Source of the DNA: Cognaticolwellia beringensis
Lineage (GTDB): Bacteria; Pseudomonadota; Gammaproteobacteria; Enterobacterales; Alteromonadaceae
Assembly: GCF_002076895.1 (NCBI RefSeq)
Contig: NZ_CP020465.1
Span: 1,054,001 to 1,118,000 of the forward strand
DNA: 64,000 nucleotides
Direction: 5' to 3'
Positions 48,579-58,565 of this stretch are shown here, piece after piece; positions within the stretch are counted from its first letter, which is position 1, and each line of letters opens with the position of its first letter. Both the position numbers and the translations under genes were made by a program. The notes below the pieces were generated by a model. It was not told the DNA's origin and did no database searches. It saw only the letters and a program-made list of their open reading frames with translations.

Positions 48579-50708
48579 TTATTTAACGCGCATACCTGGT
48601 TGAGCACCATCATCCGGATTCAGTATCCACAAGTCTTTGCCACCAGGACCTGCGGCTAAAACCATACCTTCTGACATACCAAAACGCATTTTTCGTGGCG
48701 CTAAGTTAGCGACCATCACGGTGAGCTTGCCGATTAAGTCTTCAGGTTGATAAGCTGATTTAATACCAGCGAATACTTGACGAGTTTCACCGCCTTCTTG
48801 GTCATCAAGAGATAACGTTAAGCGCAGTAATTTATCTGCTTTTTCAACATGCTCTGCATTAACAATTTTTGCAATACGTAAATCTATTTTAGCAAAATCA
48901 TCAAACTGAATTTCAGGCGAAATTGGATCATCTATCAACGGCTCACCGGTAAGTTCTTTCACAGGTTCAGACTTTTTAGACTTCTTCTTATCAGCTTTTT
49001 TATCTTTTTTTGTCTCAGCTTCTTCAGATGTAACCGACAAATTGTCTTTTGAAGCGTCAGTCATGGCATTAACTTTATCCATATCAACGCGCTGTAATAA
49101 CGCTTTAAATTTGTTGATTTTATGATCTGTTAATAAGGTTTTATGACCTTCCCAAATAAGTTCGTCATTTAAGAATGTAGCTGTGCTGTCAGCTAAAACC
49201 GGTAGTACAGGCTTTAAGTAAATCATTAGCGTGCGGAACATATTAATGCCAAGCGAGCAAATGTCTTGTACTTCTTGCTGTTTCGTTTCGTCTTTCACTA
49301 ACTGCCATGGTTCTTTAATGGCAATGTACTCATTAACTTTATCAGCCAATGCCATGATCTCACGCATACCACGAGCAAAGTCTCGCGACTCGTAATGCGC
49401 AGCAATACTATCACCAGCAGCCATAACTTCGTCTGCTAAGGCCTGGTTATCAATATTAGTTGAAAGCATACCGTCAAAGCGTTTAGTAATAAAACTGGCA
49501 CAACGTGACGCGATATTAACGACTTTACCAACAAGATCTGAATTCACCCGTTGGGCAAAATCTTCAAGGTTTAAGTCTAAATCGTCAATACGGTGTGTCA
49601 GTTTTGCGGCATAGTAATAACGCAGATACTCAGGGTTTAAATGCTCTAAATAAGTACGGCCTTTAATAAAAGTGCCTTTTGATTTAGACATTTTTGCGCC
49701 ATTAACGGTAACAAAACCGTGCGCATAAACCGAGGTCGGCTTTCTATAACCCGCGCCTTCAAGCATGGCTGGCCAGAATAGGCTATGGAAATAAATAATA
49801 TCTTTACCAATAAAGTGGTAAAGCTCAGCTTCTGAGTCCAATTGCCAAAAAGCATCAAAGTCGATACCGGTTTTGTCACAAAGGTTTTTAAAACTGCCCA
49901 TGTAGCCAATCGGTGCATCTAACCAAACGTAAAAGTATTTACCTGGCGCATTAGGAATTTCGAAACCAAAGTAGGGTGCATCACGACTGATATCCCACTG
50001 TTTTAAACCTTGTTCAAACCATTCAGCTAACTTGTTGGCCATTTCTTCTTGAAGTGCACCGCTGCGAGTCCACTCTTGTAACATATCGCCAAAAGCAGGT
50101 AGGTCAAAGAAATAATGTTCTGAGTCACGTAATACCGGCGTTGCGCCAGAAACTACTGAACGAGGATTTAAAACTTCCATCGGTGAATAGGTTTCACCAC
50201 AGTTATCACAACTGTCACCGTTTTGGTCTTCACTTTTACATTTAGGACAAGTGCCCTTAACAAAACGATCCGGTAAGAACATGCCTTTTTCAGGATCATA
50301 TAACTGTGAAATAGTACGGGTTTTTATGTGACCATTCGCATGTAAACGATTATAAATCTCTTCAGCAAACGCTTTGTTTTCATCGCTGTGCGTTGAATGA
50401 TAATTATCATAGCTGATATGAAAGTCTGCGAAATCTGCCATATGCTCTTCACGAACAGCAGCGATCATTTCTTCAGGCGATATACCAAGCTCTTGTGATT
50501 TTAACATGATAGGCGTGCCATGAGCATCGTCAGCACAAACAAAGTAAGTTTCATGACCACGCATACGCTGGAAACGAACCCAAATATCAGTTTGAATATG
50601 CTCTAATAAATGGCCTAAATGAATAGAACCATTGGCATAAGGAAGGGCACAAGTGACTAAAATTTTACGCTTATCTGCAGCTGGCACAGATGACTTTGAT
50701 AAAGACAT
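48579..50708 (-). CDS. metG: Methionyl-tRNA synthetase
   Basis: A 709-residue class I synthetase charging tRNA-Met. The HIGH-type motif is [13 protein letters not shown], the zinc knuckle CPKC...CDNCG lies in the connective domain, and [11 protein letters not shown] is the KMSKS loop. The C-terminal part is the EMAP/Trbp111-like tRNA-binding dimerisation domain ([41 protein letters not shown]). A lysine-rich hydrophilic linker ([15 protein letters not shown]) between anticodon and C-terminal domains makes it somewhat longer than the E. coli enzyme (677). It is divergent from apbC. Confidence 0.97.
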   Translation of the reverse strand: MSLSKSSVPAADKRKILVTCALPYANGSIHLGHLLEHIQTDIWVRFQRMRGHETYFVCADDAHGTPIMLKSQELGISPEEMIAAVREEHMADFADFHISYDNYHSTHSDENKAFAEEIYNRLHANGHIKTRTISQLYDPEKGMFLPDRFVKGTCPKCKSEDQNGDSCDNCGETYSPMEVLNPRSVVSGATPVLRDSEHYFFDLPAFGDMLQEWTRSGALQEEMANKLAEWFEQGLKQWDISRDAPYFGFEIPNAPGKYFYVWLDAPIGYMGSFKNLCDKTGIDFDAFWQLDSEAELYHFIGKDIIYFHSLFWPAMLEGAGYRKPTSVYAHGFVTVNGAKMSKSKGTFIKGRTYLEHLNPEYLRYYYAAKLTHRIDDLDLNLEDFAQRVNSDLVGKVVNIASRCASFITKRFDGMLSTNIDNQALADEVMAAGDSIAAHYESRDFARGMREIMALADKVNEYIAIKEPWQLVKDETKQQEVQDICSLGINMFRTLMIYLKPVLPVLADSTATFLNDELIWEGHKTLLTDHKINKFKALLQRVDMDKVNAMTDASKDNLSVTSEEAETKKDKKADKKKSKKSEPVKELTGEPLIDDPISPEIQFDDFAKIDLRIAKIVNAEHVEKADKLLRLTLSLDDQEGGETRQVFAGIKSAYQPEDLIGKLTVMVANLAPRKMRFGMSEGMVLAAGPGGKDLWILNPDDGAQPGMRVK

Positions 50709-50828
50709 ATAAAGTTTACATATTATTGGTGGTAATTATGCAGGGAATGGTACAGAATTTGTCGTTACTTTTCATTAAGAATTATCGTCTTTATGTCAAT
50801 AAAGGCTAGATAAAAGCGCGTTTTAATC

Positions 50829-51929
50829 ATGTTATCAAATTTCTTTTCAAAAAATGAAGTCAGTGTCGAAAGCCAAAAAGCGATTAATGCTTTTCTAGAC
50901 GCTTATCGCTCAGATATTTTTCCTCAAGGGCTGCTGGTTATTGCTCAGGCAGTTACCATGGTGATGGCGAAAAAAAACATCCTGGTCAAAATGGTATTGC
51001 CTTTTCCTTGTGATGGGCAATTACATGATATTGCTGAGCAATTAACCGATTTATTGCAACAACAGGTTAATTTTGATGTTGAATATAATGTTCAGCCCGT
51101 TAGAGAACACAAGATTAAAGGCATAAAAAATATTATTGCTGTGTCTTCAGGTAAAGGCGGTGTTGGTAAATCTACTACCGCGGTTAACCTAGCGTATGGT
51201 TTGATTGCAGAAGGTTGTAACGTGGGTATTTTAGATGCTGACATTTACGGTCCGTCTGTACCGACTATGCTAGGTTTAAAGGGCGCGAAACCGAGTTCAA
51301 ATGACGGTAAGTTGATCACGCCACTTGAAGCAAATGGCTTAAGTGCTATGTCAATTGGCTTTTTAGTCGATGATGCCAATGCAACCGTATGGCGAGGTCC
51401 GATGGCCAGCCGCGCCTTTTCTCAATTACTGAATGAAACTGACTGGCCTGATTTAGATTATTTGATTGTAGATATGCCACCGGGCACCGGCGACATTCAA
51501 TTAACCTTAGCACAACAAGTGCCGGTTGCAGGAGCTGTGGTGATAACAACACCGCAAGACATTGCTTTAGCAGATGCCATTAAAGGTATGGCGATGTTTG
51601 AGCAAGTCAAGCTACCTGTGCTGGGCATTATTGAGAATATGAGTTATCACCAGTGTGAAAACTGTGGTCATCATTCGCATTTATTTGGTGAGGGTGGTGG
51701 CAAGCGTATTGCTGAAGAAGCAAAAACACAATTACTCGGACAATTACCCCTTGATATTCGTATTCGCGAAGACGCTGATAGCGGTAGTTGTGCAATAAAT
51801 GAAAATAGCACTGGAGAAGTTGCGCTGCTGTATCGTAATATAGCGCGTAATGTCGCGGCACAATTATACTATCAACTAGATATGCGTAGCCCAAAAACCG
51901 CTGAAGTGGTCGTTAAAGAAAGCAAATAA
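50829..51929 (+). CDS. apbC: Iron-sulfur cluster carrier ATPase ApbC/Mrp
   Basis: A 366-residue Mrp/NBP35-family P-loop ATPase that carries and delivers Fe-S clusters. The N-terminal 95 residues are a degenerate MIP18-like domain. The deviant Walker A is AVSSGKGGVGKSTTAVNLAYGL, followed by DADIYGPSVPTMLG, DMPPGTGDIQLTLAQ, and the cluster-binding CxxC in YHQCENCGHHSHLFGEGGG. It lies head-to-head with metG with 120 bases between them, as in many gammaproteobacteria including E. coli. Confidence 0.93.
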   Translation: MLSNFFSKNEVSVESQKAINAFLDAYRSDIFPQGLLVIAQAVTMVMAKKNILVKMVLPFPCDGQLHDIAEQLTDLLQQQVNFDVEYNVQPVREHKIKGIKNIIAVSSGKGGVGKSTTAVNLAYGLIAEGCNVGILDADIYGPSVPTMLGLKGAKPSSNDGKLITPLEANGLSAMSIGFLVDDANATVWRGPMASRAFSQLLNETDWPDLDYLIVDMPPGTGDIQLTLAQQVPVAGAVVITTPQDIALADAIKGMAMFEQVKLPVLGIIENMSYHQCENCGHHSHLFGEGGGKRIAEEAKTQLLGQLPLDIRIREDADSGSCAINENSTGEVALLYRNIARNVAAQLYYQLDMRSPKTAEVVVKESK

Positions 51930-51983
51930 AGCCTACATAATTTTAAGGCGCAAAAAGAATACAAAGTTCTTTTCGTCGAAATA

Positions 51984-52020
51984 ATACCAACGGGATCAAT
52001 AAATGAGTTCAATTGGTATA
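51984..52020. repeat. Dispersed palindromic repeat, short copy
   Basis: ataccaacggg at one end and ttcaattggtata at the other, in the short gap between apbC and dcd. It belongs to the same family as the copies at 2115, 3913 and 62368. Confidence 0.65.
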
Positions 52021-52045
52021 ACAACTGAGTCAAAGAAGAATAATC

Positions 52046-52639
52046 ATGAGATTAAGTGACATAGATATAGAAGAATGCCTTCGCAAAGGGCAGATAGAAA
52101 TTTCGCCAACCCCAGACAGCAGCATGATCTCTGGGGTCAGTGTTGATATCCGCTTAGGCAATGAGTTTCGCGTATTCCAAGATCATACCGCACCTTATAT
52201 CGACTTAAGTGGCCCAAAAGTTGAAATGCAAAAAGCCATGAATTCAGTCATGAGTGATGAAATTTATATTCCAGACGGCGAAGCGTTTTTTCTTCACCCG
52301 GGGGAATTAGCCTTAGCGGTTACCTTAGAATCAGTAACACTGCCTGATAATATCGTCGGTTGGTTAGATGGTCGCTCTTCGTTAGCGCGTTTAGGTTTAA
52401 TGGTGCACGTTACAGCCCATAGAATTGATCCGGGTTGGTCAGGGCAAATCGTATTGGAGTTTTATAACAGCGGAAAATTACCCTTAGCATTGCGTCCAAA
52501 AATGAAAATCGCCGCACTTAACTTCGAAACTATGTCGTCAAGCGCTGCGCGCCCATATAACAAGCGTGAAGATGCTAAATATAAAGGCCAAATGGGCGCT
52601 GTTGCTAGCCGAATTAGCCAAGATGAGAGCCATAAATAG
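52046..52639 (+). CDS. dcd: dCTP deaminase
   Basis: A 197-residue homotrimeric dCTP deaminase producing dUTP for thymidylate synthesis. Conserved segments: [68 protein letters not shown] (with the catalytic glutamate in LEFYN) and the C-terminal lid [14 protein letters not shown]. The length is the same as E. coli Dcd. It follows apbC, as in E. coli relatives, with a repeat between them. Confidence 0.96.
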   Translation: MRLSDIDIEECLRKGQIEISPTPDSSMISGVSVDIRLGNEFRVFQDHTAPYIDLSGPKVEMQKAMNSVMSDEIYIPDGEAFFLHPGELALAVTLESVTLPDNIVGWLDGRSSLARLGLMVHVTAHRIDPGWSGQIVLEFYNSGKLPLALRPKMKIAALNFETMSSSAARPYNKREDAKYKGQMGAVASRISQDESHK

Positions 52640-52666
52640 TAAAGAGTTTACCTCTTTAAAGCTAAC

Positions 52667-52697
52667 AAAAAGCCAACGAGATAATCGTTGGCTTTTT
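52667..52697 (+). terminator. dcd terminator
   Basis: aaaaagccaacga and tcgttggcttttt form a perfect thirteen-base-pair stem ending in T residues. Confidence 0.88.
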
Positions 52698-52876
52698 GGT
52701 TTTAAATTCAACAAACCTAAAAATTTTTAAGTCTCTACTCGTCCATGTCTCGTTCTTTGCTGCTTGTAAAATAATTTACAGGGCGCATAGTTAGCAGCCA
52801 TAGTTAGCAGCAGTAAAAGCGTTATTGGAGATTGGTATAAGTACTTAAAGTGGTCGTTTATTTATTTTAATAGGTA

Positions 52877-53806
52877 TTAGTCAGCGTTAACTTCAACTGA
52901 ATGCTCTACTTTAATATTGTTACTTGCTTTTGAAATACAAACATTTAATGCGGCGATTAACTTGTCTCGGCTATGATAGTGGCTAACGGTATCACTGCTT
53001 AATTCATGATGACAAATATCGATGCGTGTTGAGGTGACATTAGGATCGTGACATATCGCGCTATCAATCGGCAGGCAACCAACGTTCTCTTCGATCCAAG
53101 CTAGCTTTTCATCTAACGTTAAATCTGCAGCAGGACTATCTTCAGCGACAATATTATCAATAAACACACGATGAGCATTGGTTTGGCTTAATGCATTACT
53201 AATATCCCTTACTAGCAATGGTGGAATAATACTGGTCAGAAAACTGCCGGGGCCTAAAATAATTAAATCGGCTTTTAATATCGCTTCAATACAGCCTGGT
53301 AATGTTTTAACTAGCGGTGCTAACATCAAGCTTTTCGGCATCATCGACATTTTATCAACTGATATCTCACCAACACGGCACAGGCCCTCTGGGTAGAATG
53401 CCATAAGATCTGTTGGCGTTTCAGACATAGGTAATACCGGTGTTTTAACTCTTAATAATCGTCGTACAAGTTTTATAGAGTCAAGCGGTCGTGAGTGTAT
53501 TTGACCGAGGCCGTATAAAATTAAATTACCAAGATTATGGCCGCCAAGCTCATCTTCTCCGTCGAAACGAAAATCGAATAATTGGCTGCCAACTGATTTC
53601 TTATCCACTAATTGGGTAAGGCAATTACGTAAGTCGCCCCAAGCGATTGAGCTACTGCGTTTTCTTAAACGACCAGTAGAACCGCCATTATCAGTAGTCG
53701 TGACAATGCCAGTAAGTTGGTCTCCTAAAAAGGAGAGGGTAGAAAGTACACGTCCTAGACCGTGACCACCACCAATGGCAACAACGTTGAGCTCTTTTAG
53801 CTGCAT
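52877..53806 (-). CDS. YvcK/CofD-like family protein
   Basis: A 309-residue protein of the YvcK/YbhK family (CofD-like fold). VVAIGGGHGLGRVLSTLSFLG is the nucleotide-sugar loop, VTTTDNGGSTGRLRKRS the second conserved motif, and DELGGHNLGNLILYGLG and LIILGPGSFLTSIIPPLLV the later ones. Bacillus YvcK binds UDP-N-acetylglucosamine and supports cell-wall growth on gluconeogenic carbon; the gammaproteobacterial role is less clear. Here it is alone, convergent with dcd. Confidence 0.88.
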   Translation of the reverse strand: MQLKELNVVAIGGGHGLGRVLSTLSFLGDQLTGIVTTTDNGGSTGRLRKRSSSIAWGDLRNCLTQLVDKKSVGSQLFDFRFDGEDELGGHNLGNLILYGLGQIHSRPLDSIKLVRRLLRVKTPVLPMSETPTDLMAFYPEGLCRVGEISVDKMSMMPKSLMLAPLVKTLPGCIEAILKADLIILGPGSFLTSIIPPLLVRDISNALSQTNAHRVFIDNIVAEDSPAADLTLDEKLAWIEENVGCLPIDSAICHDPNVTSTRIDICHHELSSDTVSHYHSRDKLIAALNVCISKASNNIKVEHSVEVNAD

Positions 53807-54202
53807 ATAACTATTATTTTTTTTAACTGATTATTTACAATAACGCTTTATTAACTATAAATAAAGCAAGTAGTCATAGTTTATGGTGTCGTTAGCGAGA
53901 TAAATCAACATTTTGAGCAGATATTTTATTTAAAGATGATAGGCACCAATAGTGTTGTGATTTCTACACTCGCTAACGATGACATTATGGCGGTTATAGA
54001 GTTAATAAGGCAAAAATTAGTCAACTTGTACTATAAGTAATCAGTTAGATAAAATCTTTCAAAAAAATAGCCTAATATCTAAAATAAGGGTTGACAGTAT
54101 CTTGGTCGCTGCTTAGAATGCGCCTCGCTTTCAACGAGTAACTCGATTATTTGTTGGGAGAGGATTAAGGTAAGTATTAGGCCACTTATTTTATTTCTAT
54201 GT
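53807..54202. other. Region upstream of the tRNA operon
   Basis: About 395 bases between the YvcK-like gene start and the first tRNA. Apart from the sigma-70 promoter at 54091-54119 no gene or structure is supported. Confidence 0.5.
54091..54119 (+). promoter_or_regulatory. Sigma-70 promoter of the tRNA operon
   Basis: A perfect -35 box ttgaca (54091-54096), a 17-base spacer and a -10 box tagaat (54114-54119). A GC-rich discriminator (gcgcc) follows, as at stringently controlled stable-RNA promoters. The first tRNA begins 83 bases after the -10 box. Confidence 0.85.
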
Positions 54203-54278
54203 GGGGCTATAGCTCAGCTGGGAGAGCGCTTCGCTGGCAGCGAAGAGGTCTGCGGTTCGATCCCGCATAGCTCCACCA
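54203..54278 (+). tRNA. tRNA-Ala (anticodon GGC)
   Basis: A 76-base gene with encoded CCA. The acceptor stem ggggcta pairs with tagctcc, the D-arm is gctcagctgggagagc, the anticodon loop is ctggcag with anticodon GGC, and the T-arm holds ggttcgatccc. First gene of the operon. Confidence 0.95.
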
Positions 54279-54402
54279 ATATTATTCACTAGTGCTTATG
54301 GCATTAATGGAAGATAGTTAAAAAGATAATGCAATTGGATATACCGCGAGGTTGTCGGATTGCTAAAACAAGATGTAATAAGTTTTGTTTTATCGTTTTA
54401 GT

Positions 54403-54478
54403 GTCCCTATCGTCTAGAGGCCTAGGACACCGCCCTTTCACGGCGGTAACAGGGGTTCGAATCCCCTTAGGGATGCCA
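54403..54478 (+). tRNA. tRNA-Glu (anticodon TTC), copy 1
   Basis: A 76-base gene, acceptor gtcccta paired with tagggat, anticodon loop ctttcac with TTC, T-arm ggggttcgaatcccc, CCA encoded. The first of four identical copies. Confidence 0.95.
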
Positions 54479-54623
54479 CTTCTTCGGAAGCTTCTTCGGA
54501 AGTAAAATGAAAATGAGTTCGTGTTTTTTGACACAAACAAGAAATATATAATGTAAATCATAAGTTCACTAGGCTAGAGCTTTTTACGATTTTATTATGC
54601 TAAGTATTTTGAGTTTATAATGT

Positions 54624-54699
54624 GTCCCTATCGTCTAGAGGCCTAGGACACCGCCCTTTCACGGCGGTAACAGGGGTTCGAATCCCCTTAGGGATGCCA
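54624..54699 (+). tRNA. tRNA-Glu (anticodon TTC), copy 2
   Basis: Identical in sequence to copy 1. The spacer before it contains tgttttttgacaca and cactaggctagagctttttacgat-like DNA that recurs before copy 3. Confidence 0.95.
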
Positions 54700-54835
54700 C
54701 TCGTTTTTTAGTTAGATAAGTTTATTGGTAAGTGTTTTTTGACACATACTGTAGAATATACAATGTTATTATAAGTTCACTAGGCTAGAGCTTTTTACGA
54801 TAACAATGTGTTCAGTTTTCTATTGGTATTAATGT

Positions 54836-54911
54836 GTCCCTATCGTCTAGAGGCCTAGGACACCGCCCTTTCACGGCGGTAACAGGGGTTCGAATCCCCT
54901 TAGGGATGCCA
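54836..54911 (+). tRNA. tRNA-Glu (anticodon TTC), copy 3
   Basis: Identical in sequence to copy 1. Its upstream spacer is a diverged duplicate of the spacer before copy 2. Confidence 0.95.
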
Positions 54912-55005
54912 CCATTAACTTAGATTGATAAATGTTTTTATAATGTTTAACAATCAGATACAAAACATGAAGTAACTTGTTAAGTTATATTCATATTGTT
55001 TTAGT

Positions 55006-55081
55006 GTCCCTATCGTCTAGAGGCCTAGGACACCGCCCTTTCACGGCGGTAACAGGGGTTCGAATCCCCTTAGGGATGCCA
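55006..55081 (+). tRNA. tRNA-Glu (anticodon TTC), copy 4
   Basis: Identical in sequence to copy 1. Its spacer is shorter and different. A terminator follows within 50 bases. Confidence 0.95.
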
Positions 55082-55129
55082 CTAATTATTTTACTTTAAG
55101 TAAATTAAGCAGTGCTTAAAAGTGAAATA

Positions 55130-55157
55130 AAAAAACCGACTTATGTCGGTTTTTTTA
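55130..55157 (+). terminator. tRNA operon terminator
   Basis: aaaaaaccgac and gtcggtttttt pair around ttat and end in a long T-run. Confidence 0.9.
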
Positions 55158-55175
55158 TGTCTGAAATTTATTAAC

Positions 55176-55216
55176 TATCCAATATCCAATATCCAATATC
55201 CAATATCAAATATCAA
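55176..55216. repeat. Heptamer tandem repeat (atccaat)n
   Basis: The unit atccaat is repeated about four times and then continues in degenerate form (atcaaat, atcaag). Such slippage-prone arrays can vary between strains. It is not in a gene. Confidence 0.8.
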
Positions 55217-55243
55217 GTGTCTGGTGCTAGCGTTATGAGTTTA

Positions 55244-55271
55244 AGACCAAGTTGATTAATCTACTTGGTAT
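55244..55271. repeat. Dispersed palindromic repeat, short copy
   Basis: gaccaagttgattaat followed by ctacttggtata gives complementary ends around a small loop; same family as the copies at 2115 and 3913. Confidence 0.6.
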
Positions 55272-55531
55272 AAGTCTCCACTATTCATCTCAATACCAAT
55301 CAGGTAAGTGACCACTTGCTTGTTGTGAATACAACAGCTCTCAACATTGTTCAATCAATACTCATTCCTTTCTCATTATTTCCTCCCTGTAAAAGAATAA
55401 AGTAATTCACAGGGAGAAAGGAAGGAGAACCGCAGGAGAAGTGAAAGCAGGGAAGTCGACATTGTACATATTTATGGTTCCCGACTCCCGACTATAGGTA
55501 TGTACCTTAAAACGCGGTAAATATTGAAAAT

Positions 55532-57100
55532 TTAGGCATTTTTTAATAGGCTCATACTTTCTTCAGCAAAACCTACCCCAGCTTCGTTATAGAAGTTAAA
55601 CACTTTATCTACACCAAAGCTTTCTAGTTTAATACGGTCATCATCATAACGCGCAATAGCCGCTATTTTACCTTGATAATTCGTTCGCTTTATTTGTGTG
55701 GTTATATTTTTAATATCTTGCATGGCAGGAAGGGCTAAAAGTATCAGTTCAATTTTACTCAGATCCATATTTTCCCAGAAATCAGCATCTTCTGCGTCAC
55801 CCTCAAAGGCTTGAACGTTGTTTTCAATTAACCAATTGACTTTATTTTTATCCGTGTCTAAACCCCAAACTTGATTGCCGACTTGAGCGTTTAACGCTTT
55901 ATAAGCACCAATACCAACTCGACCCATACCAATGATAGCAATAGGTGCGTCGCATGGCTGAACAAAATCATCTTCTACTAAACGCTTCTTACTTTCATAG
56001 CGTTTGAATTTTTCTTTATTATTGGCAAAATAATCATGAGCAAAGTTATAAAGAATATTAGTCATAATAAATGATAATGCGACCGCTAATGACAAGATCA
56101 CTAACCACTCAGAAGATAGCCAACCTGCTTTAGTGCTAAGTGCAGCGATAATCAGGCCAAACTCACTGAAGTTACTTAATGCTAATGCGGATAAGAATGC
56201 TGTTCTACCGCGCAGTTTTAGCTTAACGAGAATAAAGAAAAATAGCATAAATTTAATCGGAAGTAACAGCGTTAAAATTGAGGCTATCGCTAACATTTCT
56301 AGTGTCGGCAGGGCAGTAAAGCCTATTGATAAGAAAAAACCTATTAAGAATAAATCTTTAAAACTAAGTAATGATTTTGTAATTTCGCTCGCTTTGCTGT
56401 GTGAAGCTAAATACATACCAGCTAAAAGTGCGCCCAAGTCGCCTTTAACATGGACTAATTCGAATAATTCATAGGCGCCAAAAGTAATAAAAAAGCCCAT
56501 TAATGGAATAAGCTCACCATGGCCTGCTTTATCAATTGCTTTGCTAATTAAGGGCTTTAATGGGATAAATAGCAGTAATAATCCAGCCCATGGGCTAGGG
56601 ATTTTACCTGTAGCGACCACTAAAAATATCACCGCTACAACGTCTTGCATCACTAATATACCAATCGCAAGCTTACCATGGCGAGTACGCATTTCACCGT
56701 GCTCTTCCATCAGCTTAACAACGCATACCGTACTACTGAAACTTAACGCAAATACAATTAATGCTGTTGTAGTGATACTTAAACCGCTGACAAACGGAAT
56801 AGCAATAAGAGCGAAGGTTTTTAACAGAATGAGTCCAATGAATAACCACATAATACTATGGCTTAAACTACCAAACCAAACTTCTGGTTTAAGCAAATCT
56901 TTTATATTTAGCTTGAGTCCAATGGTAAATAGCATCAAAGTAATGCCAATATCAGCTAATACCGTGACCATGCTGTCAGCTTGATAACCTAAAAAAAGTA
57001 AAATGAATCCGGCGGCCAAATAACCAATAGAGGGTGGCAGAGCCACTAATTTTATTAATAAACCGCAAATAAATGCAAAACCAATCCAGATAAACTCCAT
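55532..57100 (-). CDS. Kef-type cation/proton antiporter (CPA2) with RCK domain
   Basis: A 522-residue membrane protein. The first 380 residues hold about twelve helices of the CPA2 Na+/H+ exchanger fold, with SFSSTVCVVKLMEEHGEM and GDLGALLAGMYLASHS as recognisable helix ends. The C-terminal 130 residues form a TrkA-N (RCK) domain: IAIIGMGRVGIGAYKALN is the dinucleotide-binding loop. It resembles KefB/KefC/YbaL, which expel K+ under control of a bound nucleotide or glutathione adduct; no KefF or KefG partner gene lies here. It starts six bases after the tesA stop, so they are probably cotranscribed. Confidence 0.88.
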   Translation of the reverse strand: MEFIWIGFAFICGLLIKLVALPPSIGYLAAGFILLFLGYQADSMVTVLADIGITLMLFTIGLKLNIKDLLKPEVWFGSLSHSIMWLFIGLILLKTFALIAIPFVSGLSITTTALIVFALSFSSTVCVVKLMEEHGEMRTRHGKLAIGILVMQDVVAVIFLVVATGKIPSPWAGLLLLFIPLKPLISKAIDKAGHGELIPLMGFFITFGAYELFELVHVKGDLGALLAGMYLASHSKASEITKSLLSFKDLFLIGFFLSIGFTALPTLEMLAIASILTLLLPIKFMLFFFILVKLKLRGRTAFLSALALSNFSEFGLIIAALSTKAGWLSSEWLVILSLAVALSFIMTNILYNFAHDYFANNKEKFKRYESKKRLVEDDFVQPCDAPIAIIGMGRVGIGAYKALNAQVGNQVWGLDTDKNKVNWLIENNVQAFEGDAEDADFWENMDLSKIELILLALPAMQDIKNITTQIKRTNYQGKIAAIARYDDDRIKLESFGVDKVFNFYNEAGVGFAEESMSLLKNA

Positions 57101-57106
57101 TTTTAA

Positions 57107-57781
57107 TTACTGCTCCATTGTCATTATTTTTTTAAGCTGTTGCTCAACATATTCTACGATTATTGGTTGTGCTTGAGCATTAGGGTGAATACCGTCTTTC
57201 TGCATTAGTTCTTTGTTTGTTGCAACCGCTTCCATAAAAAACGGCAGTAAGGTTATGTTAGTGACTTTTGCGACATCTTCAAAAACTTGCTCAAACATTT
57301 TATTGTATCTTGGGCCATAGTTTGGCGTTATTCTGATCTTAATCATTGAAACTTTGATGTTTTTATCTTGTGCAAGCTTGACCATTTGTAACAAATTATT
57401 TTTTATTAATTTAGGTGAATAGCCTCGTAAACCGTCATTTCCACCTAATTCAATCAACAAGTGATCAACTTTTTCATTCGCTAAAATGCTTGCTAGCCGA
57501 GATAATCCGCCACTCGTCGTTTCACCACTAACACTGGCATTTATTATTGTGTAAGGTTGCTTTTGCTCGCTAAGCTTTTTATTAAGTAAATGTACCCAAC
57601 CTTGAGTGGGTTTCATCCCGTAACTTGCGCTGATACTATCACCTAATAATAAAATGTTAGTGACAGGTGTGATACTAATGCTGTTATTAACCGTATTGGT
57701 CTGTTTGTCTTGTGCAGTTGCGTTCGCTGTAGTGGTTAAAAGTAAGCTAATAAATAATATAAAGAGTGGATAATTTTTCAT
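57107..57781 (-). CDS. tesA: Acyl-CoA thioesterase I / lysophospholipase TesA
   Basis: A 224-residue periplasmic SGNH hydrolase (TesA/ApeA/PldC). A signal peptide of about 24 residues is present. Block I ILLLGDSISASYGM carries the nucleophilic serine, SGETTSGG the block II glycine, LIELGGNDGLRGY the block III asparagine, and KDGIHPNAQAQ the catalytic Asp-His pair. It hydrolyses acyl thioesters, esters and lysophospholipids. It is divergent from ybbA, as in E. coli; here the two start codons share two bases. Confidence 0.93.
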   Translation of the reverse strand: MKNYPLFILFISLLLTTTANATAQDKQTNTVNNSISITPVTNILLLGDSISASYGMKPTQGWVHLLNKKLSEQKQPYTIINASVSGETTSGGLSRLASILANEKVDHLLIELGGNDGLRGYSPKLIKNNLLQMVKLAQDKNIKVSMIKIRITPNYGPRYNKMFEQVFEDVAKVTNITLLPFFMEAVATNKELMQKDGIHPNAQAQPIIVEYVEQQLKKIMTMEQ

Positions 57782-58565
57782 GCATGTAAATTCCGAGAGT
57801 ATTCTAAGCGTTAAAGACCTAACTAAATCAGTGCAAGTTGAAGATAAAACCTTAATTTTACTTCAACCACTAAACTTAGATGTTGCAGGCGGCGAGTCAA
57901 TTGCCATTGTTGGCTCATCTGGTTCTGGTAAAACCACACTATTATCGATTTTAGCGGGGTTAGATTTACCAAGCTCCGGTCAAGTGTATCTTAAAAAGCA
58001 GCCATTACACCAGTTTAATGAAGAGCAGCGGAGCCAAATTCGTGCTCAGCATGTTGGTTTTATTTTTCAACAGTTTCTTTTAATTAACAGTTTAACCGCA
58101 CTCGAGAATGTCATGTTACCGGCTGAACTAGCAAACGTTCCTGATGCTCAAGCGCGTGGCGAAGCTTTGCTTGAGCAAGTGGGCTTAGCAGACCGACTTG
58201 ACCATTATCCTTCTCAACTTTCTGGGGGGGAACAGCAGCGGGTAGCTATTGCTCGGGCATTTATCTCTAAACCTGATATTTTATTTGCTGATGAGCCAAC
58301 GGGCAATTTGGATAGTAAGACCGGGCAACATATTACCGATTTAATATTTGATTTGAATGCTAAAGAAGGCACAACATTAGTATTGGTTACCCATGATGCA
58401 AAATTAGCGGCAAGGTGTCAGCGGCAAGTCGAAATGGACAGCGGTGTTTTAACCGAAACGGCTACTGATGCTGTTTCCCAAAATACAAAAAATAATCAGG
58501 CTGATAATCAAGCTGCAACCCATGATGTCGATGAAAGTAACACCTTAGCTCCACAAGTAGGTTAA
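57780..58565 (+). CDS. ybbA: ABC transporter ATP-binding protein YbbA
   Basis: A 261-residue ATPase of the LolD/MacB-like group. Walker A VGSSGSGKTTLL, Q-loop FIFQQFLLI, signature LSGGEQQRVAIARAF, Walker B ILFADEPTGNLD and H-loop LVTHD are all present. A hydrophilic C-terminal tail of about 35 residues (Asn-, Gln- and Ala-rich) is not usual for the family. With ybbP it forms a complex thought to remove hydrophobic molecules from the inner membrane together with TesA. It shares one base with the ybbP frame, and its start overlaps that of tesA. Confidence 0.93.
   Translation: MHVNSESILSVKDLTKSVQVEDKTLILLQPLNLDVAGGESIAIVGSSGSGKTTLLSILAGLDLPSSGQVYLKKQPLHQFNEEQRSQIRAQHVGFIFQQFLLINSLTALENVMLPAELANVPDAQARGEALLEQVGLADRLDHYPSQLSGGEQQRVAIARAFISKPDILFADEPTGNLDSKTGQHITDLIFDLNAKEGTTLVLVTHDAKLAARCQRQVEMDSGVLTETATDAVSQNTKNNQADNQAATHDVDESNTLAPQVG

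Larger units (their letters stand above)
55082..55531. other. Intergenic region with short repeats
   Basis: About 450 bases between the last tRNA and the Kef-type antiporter gene. They hold the tRNA operon terminator, a heptamer tandem repeat and a copy of the dispersed palindrome. An imperfect dyad (cctccctgtaaaag... ttcacagggag, about 55382-55416) also lies here. No gene. Confidence 0.55.

Noticed and set aside
55176..55216. CRISPR-like array
   Set aside because: The units are seven bases with no spacers; it is a simple tandem repeat.
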